Notes under the pieces: generated by a model
What the model saw: only the letters and a program-made list of their open reading frames with translations
Databases searched by the model: none
What the model was told of the DNA's origin: nothing
Made by a program: the position numbers and the translations under genes
Shown here: positions 17,619 through 26,342 of the stretch, one piece after another
Layout of the letters: the number at the start of each line of letters is the position of its first letter
Position numbering within the stretch: position 1 is the stretch's first letter
Assembly (NCBI RefSeq): GCF_042852765.1
Contig: NZ_AP031414.1
Direction: 5' to 3' (one strand)
From: Schaedlerella glycyrrhizinilytica_A
GTDB lineage: Bacteria > Bacillota > Clostridia > Lachnospirales > Lachnospiraceae
DNA: 64,000 nt

Positions 17619-17668
17619 ATACCCTAAAATAAGGAAAATACGAAAAATGAGGAGGGCAAGAAAGCATC

Positions 17669-19075
17669 ATGGAAAACGAAAAAGAGAAAGCAGTTGCAGC
17701 GGTGAGCGAGGAAAACATTTATCATTTGAACGGGCGCGTGCCGCTTGGAAAAGCGATTCCGTTTGGTCTGCAGCATGTGCTTGCAATGTTTGTGGCAAAT
17801 CTGGCGCCGGTTCTGATCGTCTGCAGCGCGGCGATCGTGCGTGATACCGGAAACCATCTGACGCCTGCGGAGATCACAAGCCTTTTGCAGTGTGCGATGT
17901 TTGTGGCGGGGATCGGAACCTGTCTGCAGCTCTATCCGATCTGGAAGATCGGTTCCAAACTTCCGATCGTTATGGGAGTAAGTTTTACGTTTCTCGGAAG
18001 TCTGCTGATGATCTGTACAAATCCGGAACTCGGTTATGAGGGAATGGTCGGAGCCGTGATCCTGGGCGGTATTTTTGAGGGACTTGTCGGATTGAGCGCA
18101 CGGTATTGGAAACGATTCCTGACTCCGATCGTGTCGGCGTGTGTCGTTGTAGCTATCGGTCTGTCTCTGCTTCCGGTCGGAATGGATTCGTGGGGCGGCG
18201 GAACCGGAAGTGAAACCTTTGGAGCATGGTATCATCTGCTGGTTGGCGCGATGACGCTGATCGTCTGTCTTGTATCACGTTATCTGCTGAAAGGGGTATA
18301 CAAAAATCTGAATATCCTTGTAGGACTTGTTTTCGGATATGTGATCTCCGCAGTCTTTACCGCAGCCGGAATTGCTCCGATGATCGATTTTTCGGGAATC
18401 ACGAAGACGATCGGGGAAGTCGGATATTTCAGTCTTCCGAAACTTGTGTTCTTGACAGGACATAAACCGGTATTTGATATCGGTGCGTTCTGTACGATCG
18501 CCATTGTCTTTCTTGTGTCGGCTGCTGAGACGACCGGAGCTACGACGGCGGTATGCAAAGGAACATTGGACCGTGATATTAAGATGGAAGAATTACAGGG
18601 ATCTCTCGCGGTGGATGGATTCTCCAGCGCGATCTCCGGATGCTTCGGATGTCTTCCGCTGACTTCATTCAGTCAAAATGTCGGTCTGGTGACAATGACC
18701 GGAGTGATCAACCGGTTTACGATCCTGATGGGAGCGTTGATCCTGATCCTTGCATCATTGTTCCCGCCGCTGGGCGCATTTTTCAATTCTCTTCCACAGT
18801 CCGTACTCGGCGGATGTACCGTTATGATGTTCGGATCGATCATGTATGAGGGTGTGAAAATGATGAAAGACTGTGAGTTTAATGACCGCACAATGATCAT
18901 TGTTTCTCTGGCATTTTGTGTCGGTGTCGGTCTGACACAGACATCCGGAAACTTCTTTGCGGCATTCCCACAGCCTGTAGGGGATATCTTCAATGGAAAT
19001 GCGGTTGCGGGAGTATTTGTTGTTTCCCTGCTGCTGAGCCTGTTCCTGCCGAAACAGAAAACGGAGACAGCGTAA
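17669..19075 (+). CDS. NCS2 family purine permease (xanthine/uric acid type)
   Basis: A 468-residue integral membrane transporter with about 12-14 hydrophobic segments, matching the usual NCS2 length. The family signature QNVGLVTMTG lies at about residues 335-344, and the acidic AETTGATTAV segment, which contributes to the substrate site in UacT/UapA-type carriers, at about 287-296. It should import purine bases by cation symport. GGAGGG starts 17 bases before the ATG. Its place directly after xdhABC links uptake to oxidation. The exact base (xanthine, urate, uracil) is not decided by sequence reading. Confidence 0.85.
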   Translation: MENEKEKAVAAVSEENIYHLNGRVPLGKAIPFGLQHVLAMFVANLAPVLIVCSAAIVRDTGNHLTPAEITSLLQCAMFVAGIGTCLQLYPIWKIGSKLPIVMGVSFTFLGSLLMICTNPELGYEGMVGAVILGGIFEGLVGLSARYWKRFLTPIVSACVVVAIGLSLLPVGMDSWGGGTGSETFGAWYHLLVGAMTLIVCLVSRYLLKGVYKNLNILVGLVFGYVISAVFTAAGIAPMIDFSGITKTIGEVGYFSLPKLVFLTGHKPVFDIGAFCTIAIVFLVSAAETTGATTAVCKGTLDRDIKMEELQGSLAVDGFSSAISGCFGCLPLTSFSQNVGLVTMTGVINRFTILMGALILILASLFPPLGAFFNSLPQSVLGGCTVMMFGSIMYEGVKMMKDCEFNDRTMIIVSLAFCVGVGLTQTSGNFFAAFPQPVGDIFNGNAVAGVFVVSLLLSLFLPKQKTETA

Positions 19076-19081
19076 AAGATG

Positions 19082-19147
19082 AAAAACAGTGTCTGAAAAG
19101 TCGGGAGATCAATGAAATCTCAAAGGAGCTTTTCGGGCACTGTTTTT
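19082..19147 (+). terminator. Terminator after the purine permease
   Basis: AAAAACAGTGTCTGAAAAG pairs with CTTTTCGGGCACTGTTTTT (two G-T pairs). A small GAGAT/ATCTC hairpin lies inside the loop and the arm ends in T5. Confidence 0.85.
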
Positions 19148-19205
19148 GTATAGGTAACGAGCCAAAGTTCGGGCTTGCCCGAGACCTTGGCGACTGCTTA
19201 CAATC

Positions 19206-19232
19206 CCGGAATGTGCCTTTTGGCACTTCCGG
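19206..19232. other. Hairpin between convergent genes
   Basis: CCGGAATGTGCC and GGCACTTCCGG form an 11-bp stem with one bulge. No T run follows on either strand. It lies beyond the stop of the minus-strand XRE gene and may protect or slow transcripts. Confidence 0.4.
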
Positions 19233-19244
19233 TGATTCTGTAAA

Positions 19245-19940
19245 TCAAGAACGGACTGAGGCGAAGAGCCGTATCAGAAAATCAGGCGTATGCGGAAGCG
19301 CGGTGCGGATAGCGCTGCAGATAGATTCATAGGATGGTAAAGTATCAGTATAGATTGGATGGATGCCGGACGGGTGATTTCCGATCGCGACGGTACCATA
19401 GGCGGTCCCGCCAGAGGCAATCTGAGCGGCGATCGCTGCCCCGCCGATAGAATAAACCCCAATCGCGCAGCCGCCGCAGGCAAAAATCCCGAGTGCAAGA
19501 CCGCCAAATGCAATGCCGCCTATGGAAAGCCCTCCCAGTGATAATAAAACAGCAAGGGAAAGACCGCCGAGAGAGAATAATCCGCCGCTAATACCGCCAA
19601 GTGAAAAGATTCCGGCAGAAATCCCTCCGAATGCTAAAATTCCGGTTGCGATATTTCCAATCGCGATGATTCCTTTTGCGCGTCGAAGTCCGGAAAATCG
19701 TCCATAACTGAGATTGATATGAACGAGCGGCAAACCAAATAAAGTACGTTTACTTTTGTATTCATAGTGGGTTCGAATAGGGAAAGCTGTGTAAAGATCG
19801 GATTGTGCAGCGGGAGAATCTTCTTTTGTTTCCGAAGAGTCTGACGGTATGTTTTCTCTACCGACAAGTTCGTCCAGTGAAAGTTCAAATAAATCACTTA
19901 GCTGGATCAGCTTATCCAATTCCGGCGTCGTACTTCCGGT
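19245..19940 (-). pseudogene. XRE-type regulator gene, 3' part (split by a 6.4-kb element)
   Basis: The frame opens in the middle of a helix-turn-helix domain: reading inward from the element junction it gives TGSTTPELDKLIQLSDLF, the second half of an HTH_3 fold. A linker follows, then about 100 residues of GG-rich alternating repeats (SLGGISGG, SLGGLSIGG, FGGLALG) that look like a small membrane-associated repeat domain. The N-terminal half (36 codons, ending SRQTVSKWE) is at 26343-26450 on the same strand. Joined, they make an intact 267-residue protein. A TTG at 19919 could allow a truncated product without a full DNA-binding domain. Confidence 0.85.
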
Positions 19941-19971
19941 TTCCCTTAGTTAAAAATATTACTCTTGTTGA

Positions 19972-21585
19972 TTACTCAACTTTTCCGATAAATCGGTAAT
20001 ATATCTCAATTTCCTGTATTCTTTCGTTATCCTCATTCGTTGTTGCTTCATGTATGAGGATTTTTTCTATCATGGCATTTAATAATGGTGCTGTCAGTTC
20101 CTTTGGTACGGAATATTCCTTGATTAACTCAATCCACTTTTCAGCACCTATCATATCCTGTTCCATTTTACTTAGTTCTTCTCTTAGGCTTGTTATCTGC
20201 TGTTCCAGTTCTATCTGTTCTTTTTGGTACTTGCTGGACAACATCACAAAATTTCGCTCTGTTATCTTCTCACAGGCTCTATCTTCATACATTTTCGCAA
20301 ATAAACGGTCAATCTCATTTTGTCTGTTCTCGGCTTTCTTCAATGTACTTGCCTTTTTCTTCTTTTCCCGTATTCGCTCTGCATTGCCGACTTTCTGTAT
20401 CTTGTTCAATACCTTTTCTTCGTCCTGCTGTACTGCCTTAGCCCAATACTGCAAGCGTTCCAATACGGCTTGATACAGCACATCATAACGAATGTAGTGC
20501 ATAGAACAATTACCTTTGCCAAACTGCCCGTAGTAACTGCAAGCATAATAACTGTAAGGCGTTTTATTTGCCTTATTCGTTCCAAATCTCATAGACCAGC
20601 CACAATCCGCACACTTGACAAGCCCTGCAAAAATCGGCGTTGCCTTTTCCTTTGTCTGTCTGCGTCTTGATTTTATCTGCTCCTGCACACGATAGAACAC
20701 TTCCTTGTCAATAATCGGCTCGTGAGTGTTTTCTACTCGAAACCATTCACTTTCGGGTTTACGCACTTTCTTTTTACTCTTGAACGATACCGTAGACTGC
20801 ATATTGTGAACACTGTTTCCGATATAAACCTCACTTTTCAATATCGCCTTGACATGAGCAATCGTCCACTCATAACGCTTACTTTCGGGTTTTCCCTCAA
20901 AGATATGTGCAAAAGTACCGTATCTTGTAAAATTTAGCCATGACGCTGTCGGAACTTTTTCTGCTCTTAACTGCTTTGTGATTTTTGCACTTCCGTAACC
21001 TTGATAGGCTAGGGAAAAGATTTTTTCAATAATCCATTTTGTTTCATCATCAATCAACAGTTTTCCTTTGATGTCAGGGTGTTTCTTATATCCTAACGGA
21101 GCATAAGCACTGTAATGAGCCCCCTCCGCAAACTTTGTCTTAAATGCTGATTTGACTTTACGGCTTGTATCTCTTGCCACCCATTCATTGATGATGTTCT
21201 TAAATGGTGCAATCTCACTTTCGCCTTTTTCGCTGTCTACACCGTCATCAATCGCTATGTAGCGGACATTATGACTAGGGAAATACAATTCTGTATATTG
21301 TCCTGTCATAATATAATTTCTGCCAAGACGGGAAAGGTCTTTCGTTACAACACAGTTGATTTTTCCTGCCTCTATATCCTCAATCATTCTTTGAAAACTC
21401 GGTCTGTCAAAATTTGTTCCCGACCAGCCGTCATCAATATATTCATCAATGACATTCAAATGATGTTCTTTTGCATATAAACGCAACATACTTCTCTGTG
21501 TGGTAATGCTGGAACTTTCGCCCTGTAATTCATCATCTCGGCTTAACCTAAGATAAAGTGCAGTATTGTAAATCTGTTGTTTCAT
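19972..21585 (-). CDS. Large serine recombinase (TnpX/TndX type)
   Basis: A 537-residue site-specific recombinase that would insert and excise the element. The N-terminal resolvase domain has the nucleophile Ser15 in YLRLSRDD and the conserved TKDLSRLGRNY. A recombinase domain follows (about 160-280), then a zinc ribbon at about 320-370 (CADCGWSMRFG, then CSYYGQFGKGNC) and a lysine-rich coiled coil. Its stop lies 26 bases from the left junction, the usual place for these elements. AAAGGAGG precedes the ATG. Confidence 0.93.
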   Translation of the reverse strand: MKQQIYNTALYLRLSRDDELQGESSSITTQRSMLRLYAKEHHLNVIDEYIDDGWSGTNFDRPSFQRMIEDIEAGKINCVVTKDLSRLGRNYIMTGQYTELYFPSHNVRYIAIDDGVDSEKGESEIAPFKNIINEWVARDTSRKVKSAFKTKFAEGAHYSAYAPLGYKKHPDIKGKLLIDDETKWIIEKIFSLAYQGYGSAKITKQLRAEKVPTASWLNFTRYGTFAHIFEGKPESKRYEWTIAHVKAILKSEVYIGNSVHNMQSTVSFKSKKKVRKPESEWFRVENTHEPIIDKEVFYRVQEQIKSRRRQTKEKATPIFAGLVKCADCGWSMRFGTNKANKTPYSYYACSYYGQFGKGNCSMHYIRYDVLYQAVLERLQYWAKAVQQDEEKVLNKIQKVGNAERIREKKKKASTLKKAENRQNEIDRLFAKMYEDRACEKITERNFVMLSSKYQKEQIELEQQITSLREELSKMEQDMIGAEKWIELIKEYSVPKELTAPLLNAMIEKILIHEATTNEDNERIQEIEIYYRFIGKVE

Positions 21586-21610
21586 TGTCAGTTATCCTCC
21601 TTTATAACTA

Positions 21611-21671
21611 ACCCGTGTTTACAATACCTGCTTGCAAGTAAAGTATAACACGGGTACTTTTTGTCATTCAA
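21611..21671 (-). promoter_or_regulatory. Recombinase promoter within an inverted repeat
   Basis: On the minus strand, TTGAAT (21666-21671) and TATACT (21642-21647) have an 18-base spacer. ACCCGTGTT (21611-21619) and AACACGGGT (21647-21655) form a 9-bp inverted repeat whose right arm touches the -10 box, a likely operator. A related sequence occurs at the right end of the element. Confidence 0.6.
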
Positions 21672-21696
21672 TCTATTTCTTACAACTGCACTGATT

Positions 21697-21906
21697 TTAT
21701 GCGATTGTCTGCTTTGCTTTTTCCAGCATGACATCAGTTAGAAGTTCTTCCATTGTTTTGCCCTTTTCGGAAAAATGCTCTTTTACTACAATCTTTGTCT
21801 TTCCTCTGTTGCCAATGCCACACTTGCCATTTTTCTTTTGAATTGTTTTTACAGCATTATCAATAACACATACCCCCTTTCTGTAAAATCTTTCTAAGCA
21901 ATTCAA
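21697..21906 (-). CDS. TnpW-like small transposon protein
   Basis: Up to 69 codons. The C-terminal part KTKIVVKEHFSEKGKTMEEL, then LTDVMLEKA, resembles the TnpW family found beside TnpX-type recombinases in Tn4451 relatives; its function is unknown. The frame has no ATG near the AAAGGGGG site at about 21875-21884, so the start is uncertain: TTG at 21906, or a non-standard codon nearer the site. It lies upstream of, and in the same direction as, the recombinase gene. Confidence 0.55.
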   Translation of the reverse strand: MNCLERFYRKGVCVIDNAVKTIQKKNGKCGIGNRGKTKIVVKEHFSEKGKTMEELLTDVMLEKAKQTIA

Positions 21907-22032
21907 CGGCTTTTGTCATAGCCCACAGGAGTTCCACCTCTGCATAGTTCTTATGTAGCCGTACCCATTGCGTGCGACGCTCTGAACGCTCAAGCTGTGG
22001 CTGTACGGGAGTATCATTATCTGACAGTACAG
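21860..22032 (-). pseudogene. C-terminal remnant of an unrecognised gene
   Basis: On the minus strand an open stretch without a plausible start reads RSERRTQWVRLHKNYAEVE, then LLWAMTKAVELLRKILQKGG, and stops at 21860-21862 within the TnpW frame. The charged, helical composition looks protein-coding. An in-frame stop at the upstream side suggests that the 5' part is lost. The family is not recognised. Confidence 0.35.
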
Positions 22033-22304
22033 GTCATGGCGATAAAAGAGGACAAATCTTTTATAAGAACACAAATAGGTTTTCGCTCGCTCTTGCAGGG
22101 GAAAGGTCGTGGCGTATTTGTTTCAACGGCTCGCTGTCTGTCAAACGTATTGAATTGCTTTATTCAGTTGTCAAAGAACAAGAAAGAAGAAAATCATCTT
22201 TCCTATATACCGCGTTGGAAAAGAGGGGAAACGTAACCAAAATCCAAAACTTTTTCCGTTATTAGTACAAATGGAACGGTTCATTTTGGCAATCAACGGT
22301 TGAT

Positions 22305-22860
22305 TTTCTCCTTTTTCACTACTATCTGTACAGCAAACGTCCATTTGCTAAGTTGAAATGGAAAAATTTTAACTTCTTTTCTTGCACCATATAGGGATAG
22401 ACATTGTCATTTTGCTAAGTTAATGACGAAAAAAGATTATTTTTCTTTTCACACCCTAACTACCCAAACCATACCGTTACTGCCAACAATAGAATGAAAT
22501 ATTTTCTTTGCACCATATAGGGAACGGAAACCTTAAATTGTTAAGTTTAGAATAAAGTATTTTCCTCTTTTCACATCAACACTCAACTGCTAATGCCTGT
22601 TTGAATACAAAATGATGATGCTTTTCTTCTTTTCATAGAACACTGTCCACTAATCACGAATTTCCGTCATTTTTTCAAAACTTTTTTCTTCTTTCACTTC
22701 ATATAGGGACAGCAAGCCCCGATTTAATGACCTATTTTCAAAAAAAGTTTAGATTTCCTTTTCTCGCACCATATCTGTACGCAAGTAGCCGTTTTGTTGC
22801 AGATTTAATAAAAAATTTATTTTTCTTCTTTCACTTCACATAGGGAATGAAAACAGCTCT
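22305..22860. repeat. Array of nine degenerate 61-72-bp repeats
   Basis: Units centre on CAC-type cores at 22317, 22385, 22450, 22511, 22572, 22634, 22695, 22767 and 22832. The best units read TTTTCTT..GCACCATATAGGGA. Several spacers hold a stem-loop with a similar loop, for example CCATTT-GCTAAGTTG-AAATGG and GTCATT-TTGCTAAGTT-AATGAC. It is noncoding, AT-rich and directly downstream of mobT. Function unknown; an origin, a protein-binding array or structured RNA are all possible. Confidence 0.7.
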
Positions 22861-22892
22861 TTGCTGACTAAATCTGAAATTTTTCAATTACA

Positions 22893-24107
22893 TTAAAAAA
22901 TACCGTCATTCTCTTGTGGAACAGCGGTATCTATACGTTCTTCTATGGTTGATTTCTCTAATTGTAATAAATGTTTATGCTTGTCTTTAAGTTCTGCCTG
23001 CTCAATCATATCTTTCAGTATCGTTGTATGATTTTCTCTGTCTAATGCCTGTACCATTTTTATTGTTGGTGCAACTTGTCTTTGTAGCCAATGCAACGCT
23101 TTTTGTAAAGTGTAAGGCTCTGGCTTTGTGGTTAAGCGTATCGGCTCTCTGTTTTCCCCTACAAACCATGCCCAATCATCATTTGTTATCCATTGACTTT
23201 TTGGCTTGTCGTCCTCTCTGTCAACAAAGCGGACATAATGATTGATGATAGAAAAAGCGGTGCGTTCAGCGTCCCGATAGGTCAGTAAATCTACAACCGC
23301 ATAATAGGCTCGTTCATTCTTCATGCGTATTTCAAAACGGTTCTTAATCTCCGTATCTTCAATTTCTGTGCCATTCTTGACATACTGCTCATAATTTTTC
23401 TGATAAGCACACATATATAATTCGCTACTTGTTGAACCGAGATATAAGGTTTCTCCTGTATTCTTTGGTAAATCGCTACCGCATTTTTCTGTACCGCTGT
23501 AATCTTTCTGCATACGAAAATAGGAAACACATTCGCCAGCCTTGTATTTTTCCTTTAACTTTGGAATATCCAATATTCCTGCTCGGTCATTGATAGCCAA
23601 ATCAAGCCGTTTCATCACACCACCAGCCGTCATACAATCCAGCATGAAGTCATACCATGAGCGTTCCTGTGCCAGCAGATAACATTCCATTTGCCGACAG
23701 CCTTTGCCTTTCAGTTCCAATAAAACACCTAAATGCTCCTGCATGGAACACATGATATTGATGTCGCCAAGTACATATTTGCTTTCATATCCGTATTTTC
23801 CATAATCTTCATAAAGCATATAATCAGATTTCAGTTGTAATACATCACGGATAATCGCCAATGCGTCCGTAGTAGGAAAGCGGACACGAAAGTAATCAAT
23901 CAATAAGAATAGTGGTTCTTGCGGATTGAAACGCTCAATCTGTTTTTCTATGACTTCTCTTAATTCGTCATTCAATGGCTGTTTCCCTTTTTCAATGCGG
24001 TTGTAATATTCACGGCTGATACCACAGGCAACAGCAAGCCTTGTTTGTGTTACTCCGTATTCCTCACGCTTTTGTCTTAGTTCTTCAATAAAGTTTTTAT
24101 CATTCAT
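22893..24107 (-). CDS. mobT: MobT relaxase / Rep_trans-type replication initiator
   Basis: 404 residues, close to Tn916 Orf20 (about 400). An XRE helix-turn-helix occupies about residues 5-45 (TQTRLAVACGISREYYNRIE). The rolling-circle initiator domain follows, with family-typical blocks VMKRLDLAINDRAG, GETLYLGSTSSELYM and RFEIRMKNERAYY. It should nick oriT and start transfer and replication of the element. The matching oriT lies about 240 bases upstream, as in Tn916 and ICEBs1. Confidence 0.9.
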   Translation of the reverse strand: MNDKNFIEELRQKREEYGVTQTRLAVACGISREYYNRIEKGKQPLNDELREVIEKQIERFNPQEPLFLLIDYFRVRFPTTDALAIIRDVLQLKSDYMLYEDYGKYGYESKYVLGDINIMCSMQEHLGVLLELKGKGCRQMECYLLAQERSWYDFMLDCMTAGGVMKRLDLAINDRAGILDIPKLKEKYKAGECVSYFRMQKDYSGTEKCGSDLPKNTGETLYLGSTSSELYMCAYQKNYEQYVKNGTEIEDTEIKNRFEIRMKNERAYYAVVDLLTYRDAERTAFSIINHYVRFVDREDDKPKSQWITNDDWAWFVGENREPIRLTTKPEPYTLQKALHWLQRQVAPTIKMVQALDRENHTTILKDMIEQAELKDKHKHLLQLEKSTIEERIDTAVPQENDGIF

Positions 24108-24342
24108 TCTAAAATTCCTCCAATCAAAAAAGCAACTACCGTATTTGATAATTGCCTATACTTAAATTTCTGCAAAAGAAAAAGACAATCAATTTCTCGT
24201 TTGAAATCAACTGTCTTTCCTATGTCTTGTTCAATTTTCCCAAGTGATAATGGCATAATTTATATCACACCATGTAAAATGCAGTTTCGCCTTGTAAATA
24301 CAGCGTTTTCCGCTTGTTAATGTATATTGACTCTTGTTTTTT

Positions 24343-24370
24343 GTGCCCCCCTTGTTAGATAACGGGGGCT
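24343..24370 (-). other. Origin of transfer (oriT)
   Basis: On the minus strand CCCCC and GGGGGG arms flank a short core containing CTAACA, the hallmark of ICEBs1/Tn916 oriT sequences, recalled from the literature. It stands in the 414-base gap upstream of mobT. The rest of that gap shows only scattered inverted repeats (for example around 24421-24436) and no gene. Confidence 0.75.
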
Positions 24371-24520
24371 TTGAACGGCTCGCTAACGCTCGCCCAACCG
24401 CCAAAGTGAACCAGACACTCGCCAGCAAGCTGGCGTGGCTCTATGTCTTCGACCGCCACCGTGTCTGGATCACTCCGTCGGTTTGCAAATTTTTAAACTT
24501 ATCTTTGTATAACCTGAAAT

Positions 24521-24709
24521 TTAATAGCGTAAAACAAAATAAATTACATATACCCAACTAAGCAAGCCATGAAAAATTGCCCACCCAACTGATTTCCATG
24601 TTGTATAACTTATGACCATAGCTAAAGCACTACCGAATGTAATACCTGATTTAACAGTTTTTTGTACTATTGTTGTTTTATTTTCTTCCATAATTTTATT
24701 ACTCTCCAA
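24521..24709 (-). CDS. Small membrane protein
   Basis: 62 residues with a hydrophilic N-terminus (MESNKIMEENKTTIVQKTVK) and two hydrophobic stretches at about 22-36 and 42-60. GGAGAG precedes the ATG at a good distance. It lies 8 bases after a second small membrane gene, so the pair is probably co-translated. Family not recognised; it resembles the two-segment peptides found as cargo on small elements. Confidence 0.6.
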   Translation of the reverse strand: MESNKIMEENKTTIVQKTVKSGITFGSALAMVISYTTWKSVGWAIFHGLLSWVYVIYFVLRY

Positions 24710-24717
24710 TCTGGGAT

Positions 24718-24999
24718 TTATTTGTGTCTTGCTTTGCTGATAAGTTCTTCAGCAATAACACTGAGTGCCATACAAATACCACATACTGCCCCCATATAAA
24801 CTCCTATTGATTTGCCAATATACTCTGTTCCAGACTTTGTAAGTTCGTAAATAGGTATTCCGAGTATTTTAACAGTTAGTGTATTTACATCTGTACTATA
24901 TGCGTTAGTATATCCAAAGTAAATTGCGACGCTCATCAATAGCATTGCAAGAGCAAATCCAACTATCAGCGCAATCAGAATTTTAATTTTTTTCTTCAT
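24718..24999 (-). CDS. Membrane protein of unknown function
   Basis: 93 residues: a short basic N-terminus (MKKKIKI), a hydrophobic helix at about 8-30, an extracellular-like loop with YSTDVNTLTVK, and a second helix at about 63-83 before a basic tail. GGGGAG precedes the ATG. Two-helix topology with both ends inside is inferred from the positive charges. Neighbour of a second small membrane protein in the element's cargo operon. Family not recognised. Confidence 0.65.
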   Translation of the reverse strand: MKKKIKILIALIVGFALAMLLMSVAIYFGYTNAYSTDVNTLTVKILGIPIYELTKSGTEYIGKSIGVYMGAVCGICMALSVIAEELISKARHK

Positions 25000-25051
25000 A
25001 TATTTTCTCCCCGATAAATTCCACTTTTCTTAGTTCTATAAACTGGAATTG

Positions 25052-25420
25052 TCACTTCCGGCATAAACAAAACGGATGTCCTGCCGGATCAAACATGGTT
25101 ACAAAATCATTTCCTCCAAATTGACTTTCCGCTTTCTTGGCTCCCAATGATTCCGCTTTCTTAACCATTTCTGCAACATTATCAACCTGAAAATCAAAAT
25201 GCATCTGTTTTTGTTGTTTTCCTGTATCTTCTGGCCATACAGGAGGAACATAATCTTTTTCCTCAATAAACAAAAAAACAATCCCCGAAGAACTACTGAC
25301 AGCCGGTCTTGCAAATAGTTCACACATTTCCCAACCTAATAATTCTCCATAGAATCTTTGCAATTTTCTTTCATCATCACAATCAACCATAACATTCCCT
25401 AATACCACTTCATCTACCAT
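25052..25420 (-). CDS. VOC superfamily protein (glyoxalase/bleomycin-resistance fold)
   Basis: 122 residues with two beta-alpha-beta-beta-beta modules: VMVDCDDERKLQRFYGELLG at the N-terminus and MHFDFQVDNVAEMVKKAESL in the second half, ending in TMFDPAGHPFCLC. This is the common single-domain VOC layout of glyoxalase-like or drug-binding proteins; substrate and metal use are not deducible. It lies 27 bases downstream of the hydrolase gene in the same operon. Confidence 0.85.
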   Translation of the reverse strand: MVDEVVLGNVMVDCDDERKLQRFYGELLGWEMCELFARPAVSSSSGIVFLFIEEKDYVPPVWPEDTGKQQKQMHFDFQVDNVAEMVKKAESLGAKKAESQFGGNDFVTMFDPAGHPFCLCRK

Positions 25421-25447
25421 ATTTTTAACATCCTTTCAAATTCTAAT

Positions 25448-25972
25448 TTAGCTGTTCATTCTTTTTATAGTTTCCTCTATGGAAATACATTCAGCATAAC
25501 GTTCATGCCACATAAATTCGTTATAATATCGGTAACTTTTTTGGCTATCCATATAATTATTGTTTATCGTCGAATTTGCAAATGCAGGTACAATCAAATT
25601 AAAGCCATATTCAAATCCGCTTATTACTGTTGCATTGATACATTTATCGGTTTGAAGTCCAACAATAATTATGTCTTTTTCATTATTTTCTGCTAAATAC
25701 TCAACTAAACCAGTATCTTTAAATGCACTGTTCACACTTTTAACAAACAATTTCTCATTAGATAATGGCTTAAATTTTTCAAATACTTCAAAACCATCAG
25801 TACCTTTTGTTAAACCGCTCCCAATGCCATCATCATGTACAACATAAATGACTTCAACATTGTTTTCTCGTGCTTTTTTAATTAACAGTTGAATATTATC
25901 AATAAACTCATTGTAATTATATAATTCATCATTAACAAGTGCCTTTTGTGTATCTACAACCAATAAGACCAT
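25448..25972 (-). CDS. Isochorismatase-family cysteine hydrolase
   Basis: 174 residues of the cysteine hydrolase fold. The triad is visible as Asp7 (VVDTQ), Lys78 (KLFVKSVNSAF) and Cys111 (GLQTDKCINATV), with the cis-peptide-type VGLQTD before the Cys. Related enzymes include nicotinamidase, isochorismatase and N-carbamoyl hydrolases; the substrate is unknown. GGGGGAG precedes the ATG. It is the first gene of the element's cargo operon, under a clear promoter at 26024-26052. Confidence 0.88.
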   Translation of the reverse strand: MVLLVVDTQKALVNDELYNYNEFIDNIQLLIKKARENNVEVIYVVHDDGIGSGLTKGTDGFEVFEKFKPLSNEKLFVKSVNSAFKDTGLVEYLAENNEKDIIIVGLQTDKCINATVISGFEYGFNLIVPAFANSTINNNYMDSQKSYRYYNEFMWHERYAECISIEETIKRMNS

Positions 25973-26023
25973 TTTTCCACTCCCCCTTAATAAATTTCAA
26001 TTTATATGTTTCTCTGTATTTAC

Positions 26024-26052
26024 ATTATACCATTTTCCAATACCTGCTACAA
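26024..26052 (-). promoter_or_regulatory. Promoter of the element cargo operon
   Basis: On the minus strand TTGTAG (26047-26052), 17 bases, TATAAT (26024-26029); about 50 bases upstream of the hydrolase ATG. Confidence 0.7.
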
Positions 26053-26113
26053 TGTTTCAAAATCTTAAGACTACTATTTTTTCTGCTTTTGAAAAGCTAC
26101 TTATCCGTCCATA

Positions 26114-26162
26114 ATTTGTAAAGGGTGCTAAGCATTGCTTACGCAACAAGCCCTTGACAAAT
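26114..26162. repeat. Imperfect inverted repeat near the element right end
   Basis: ATTTGTAAAGGG and CCCTTGACAAAT (one mismatch over 12 bp) surround about 25 bases containing GCTAAGCATTGCTTACGC. It could be a terminator-like or protein-binding structure. The rest of 25973-26312 has no recognisable gene. Confidence 0.5.
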
Positions 26163-26342
26163 CATATCCCGATAAGTTTAGAGTAATCAAGCAGAAATGA
26201 AATAGTCTGTTGTTTCAAGCCAACGAAAAAGAGATACCAGCACATTTATGCAGTATCTCTAACTTAACAGCATTATTCTTTTATTCGCAAGCAGGTAAAC
26301 ACAGGTTATTCCTTAATATCCTTTTGTTTGGGAAACTCCCAG

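Noticed and set aside
17462..17668. Guanine-type purine riboswitch upstream of the permease
   Set aside because: The conserved three-way junction and its paired loops are not present; only an unassigned branched structure is seen.
22305..22860. CRISPR array
   Set aside because: The repeats are degenerate, spacing varies from 61 to 72, spacers are themselves similar and no cas genes are near.
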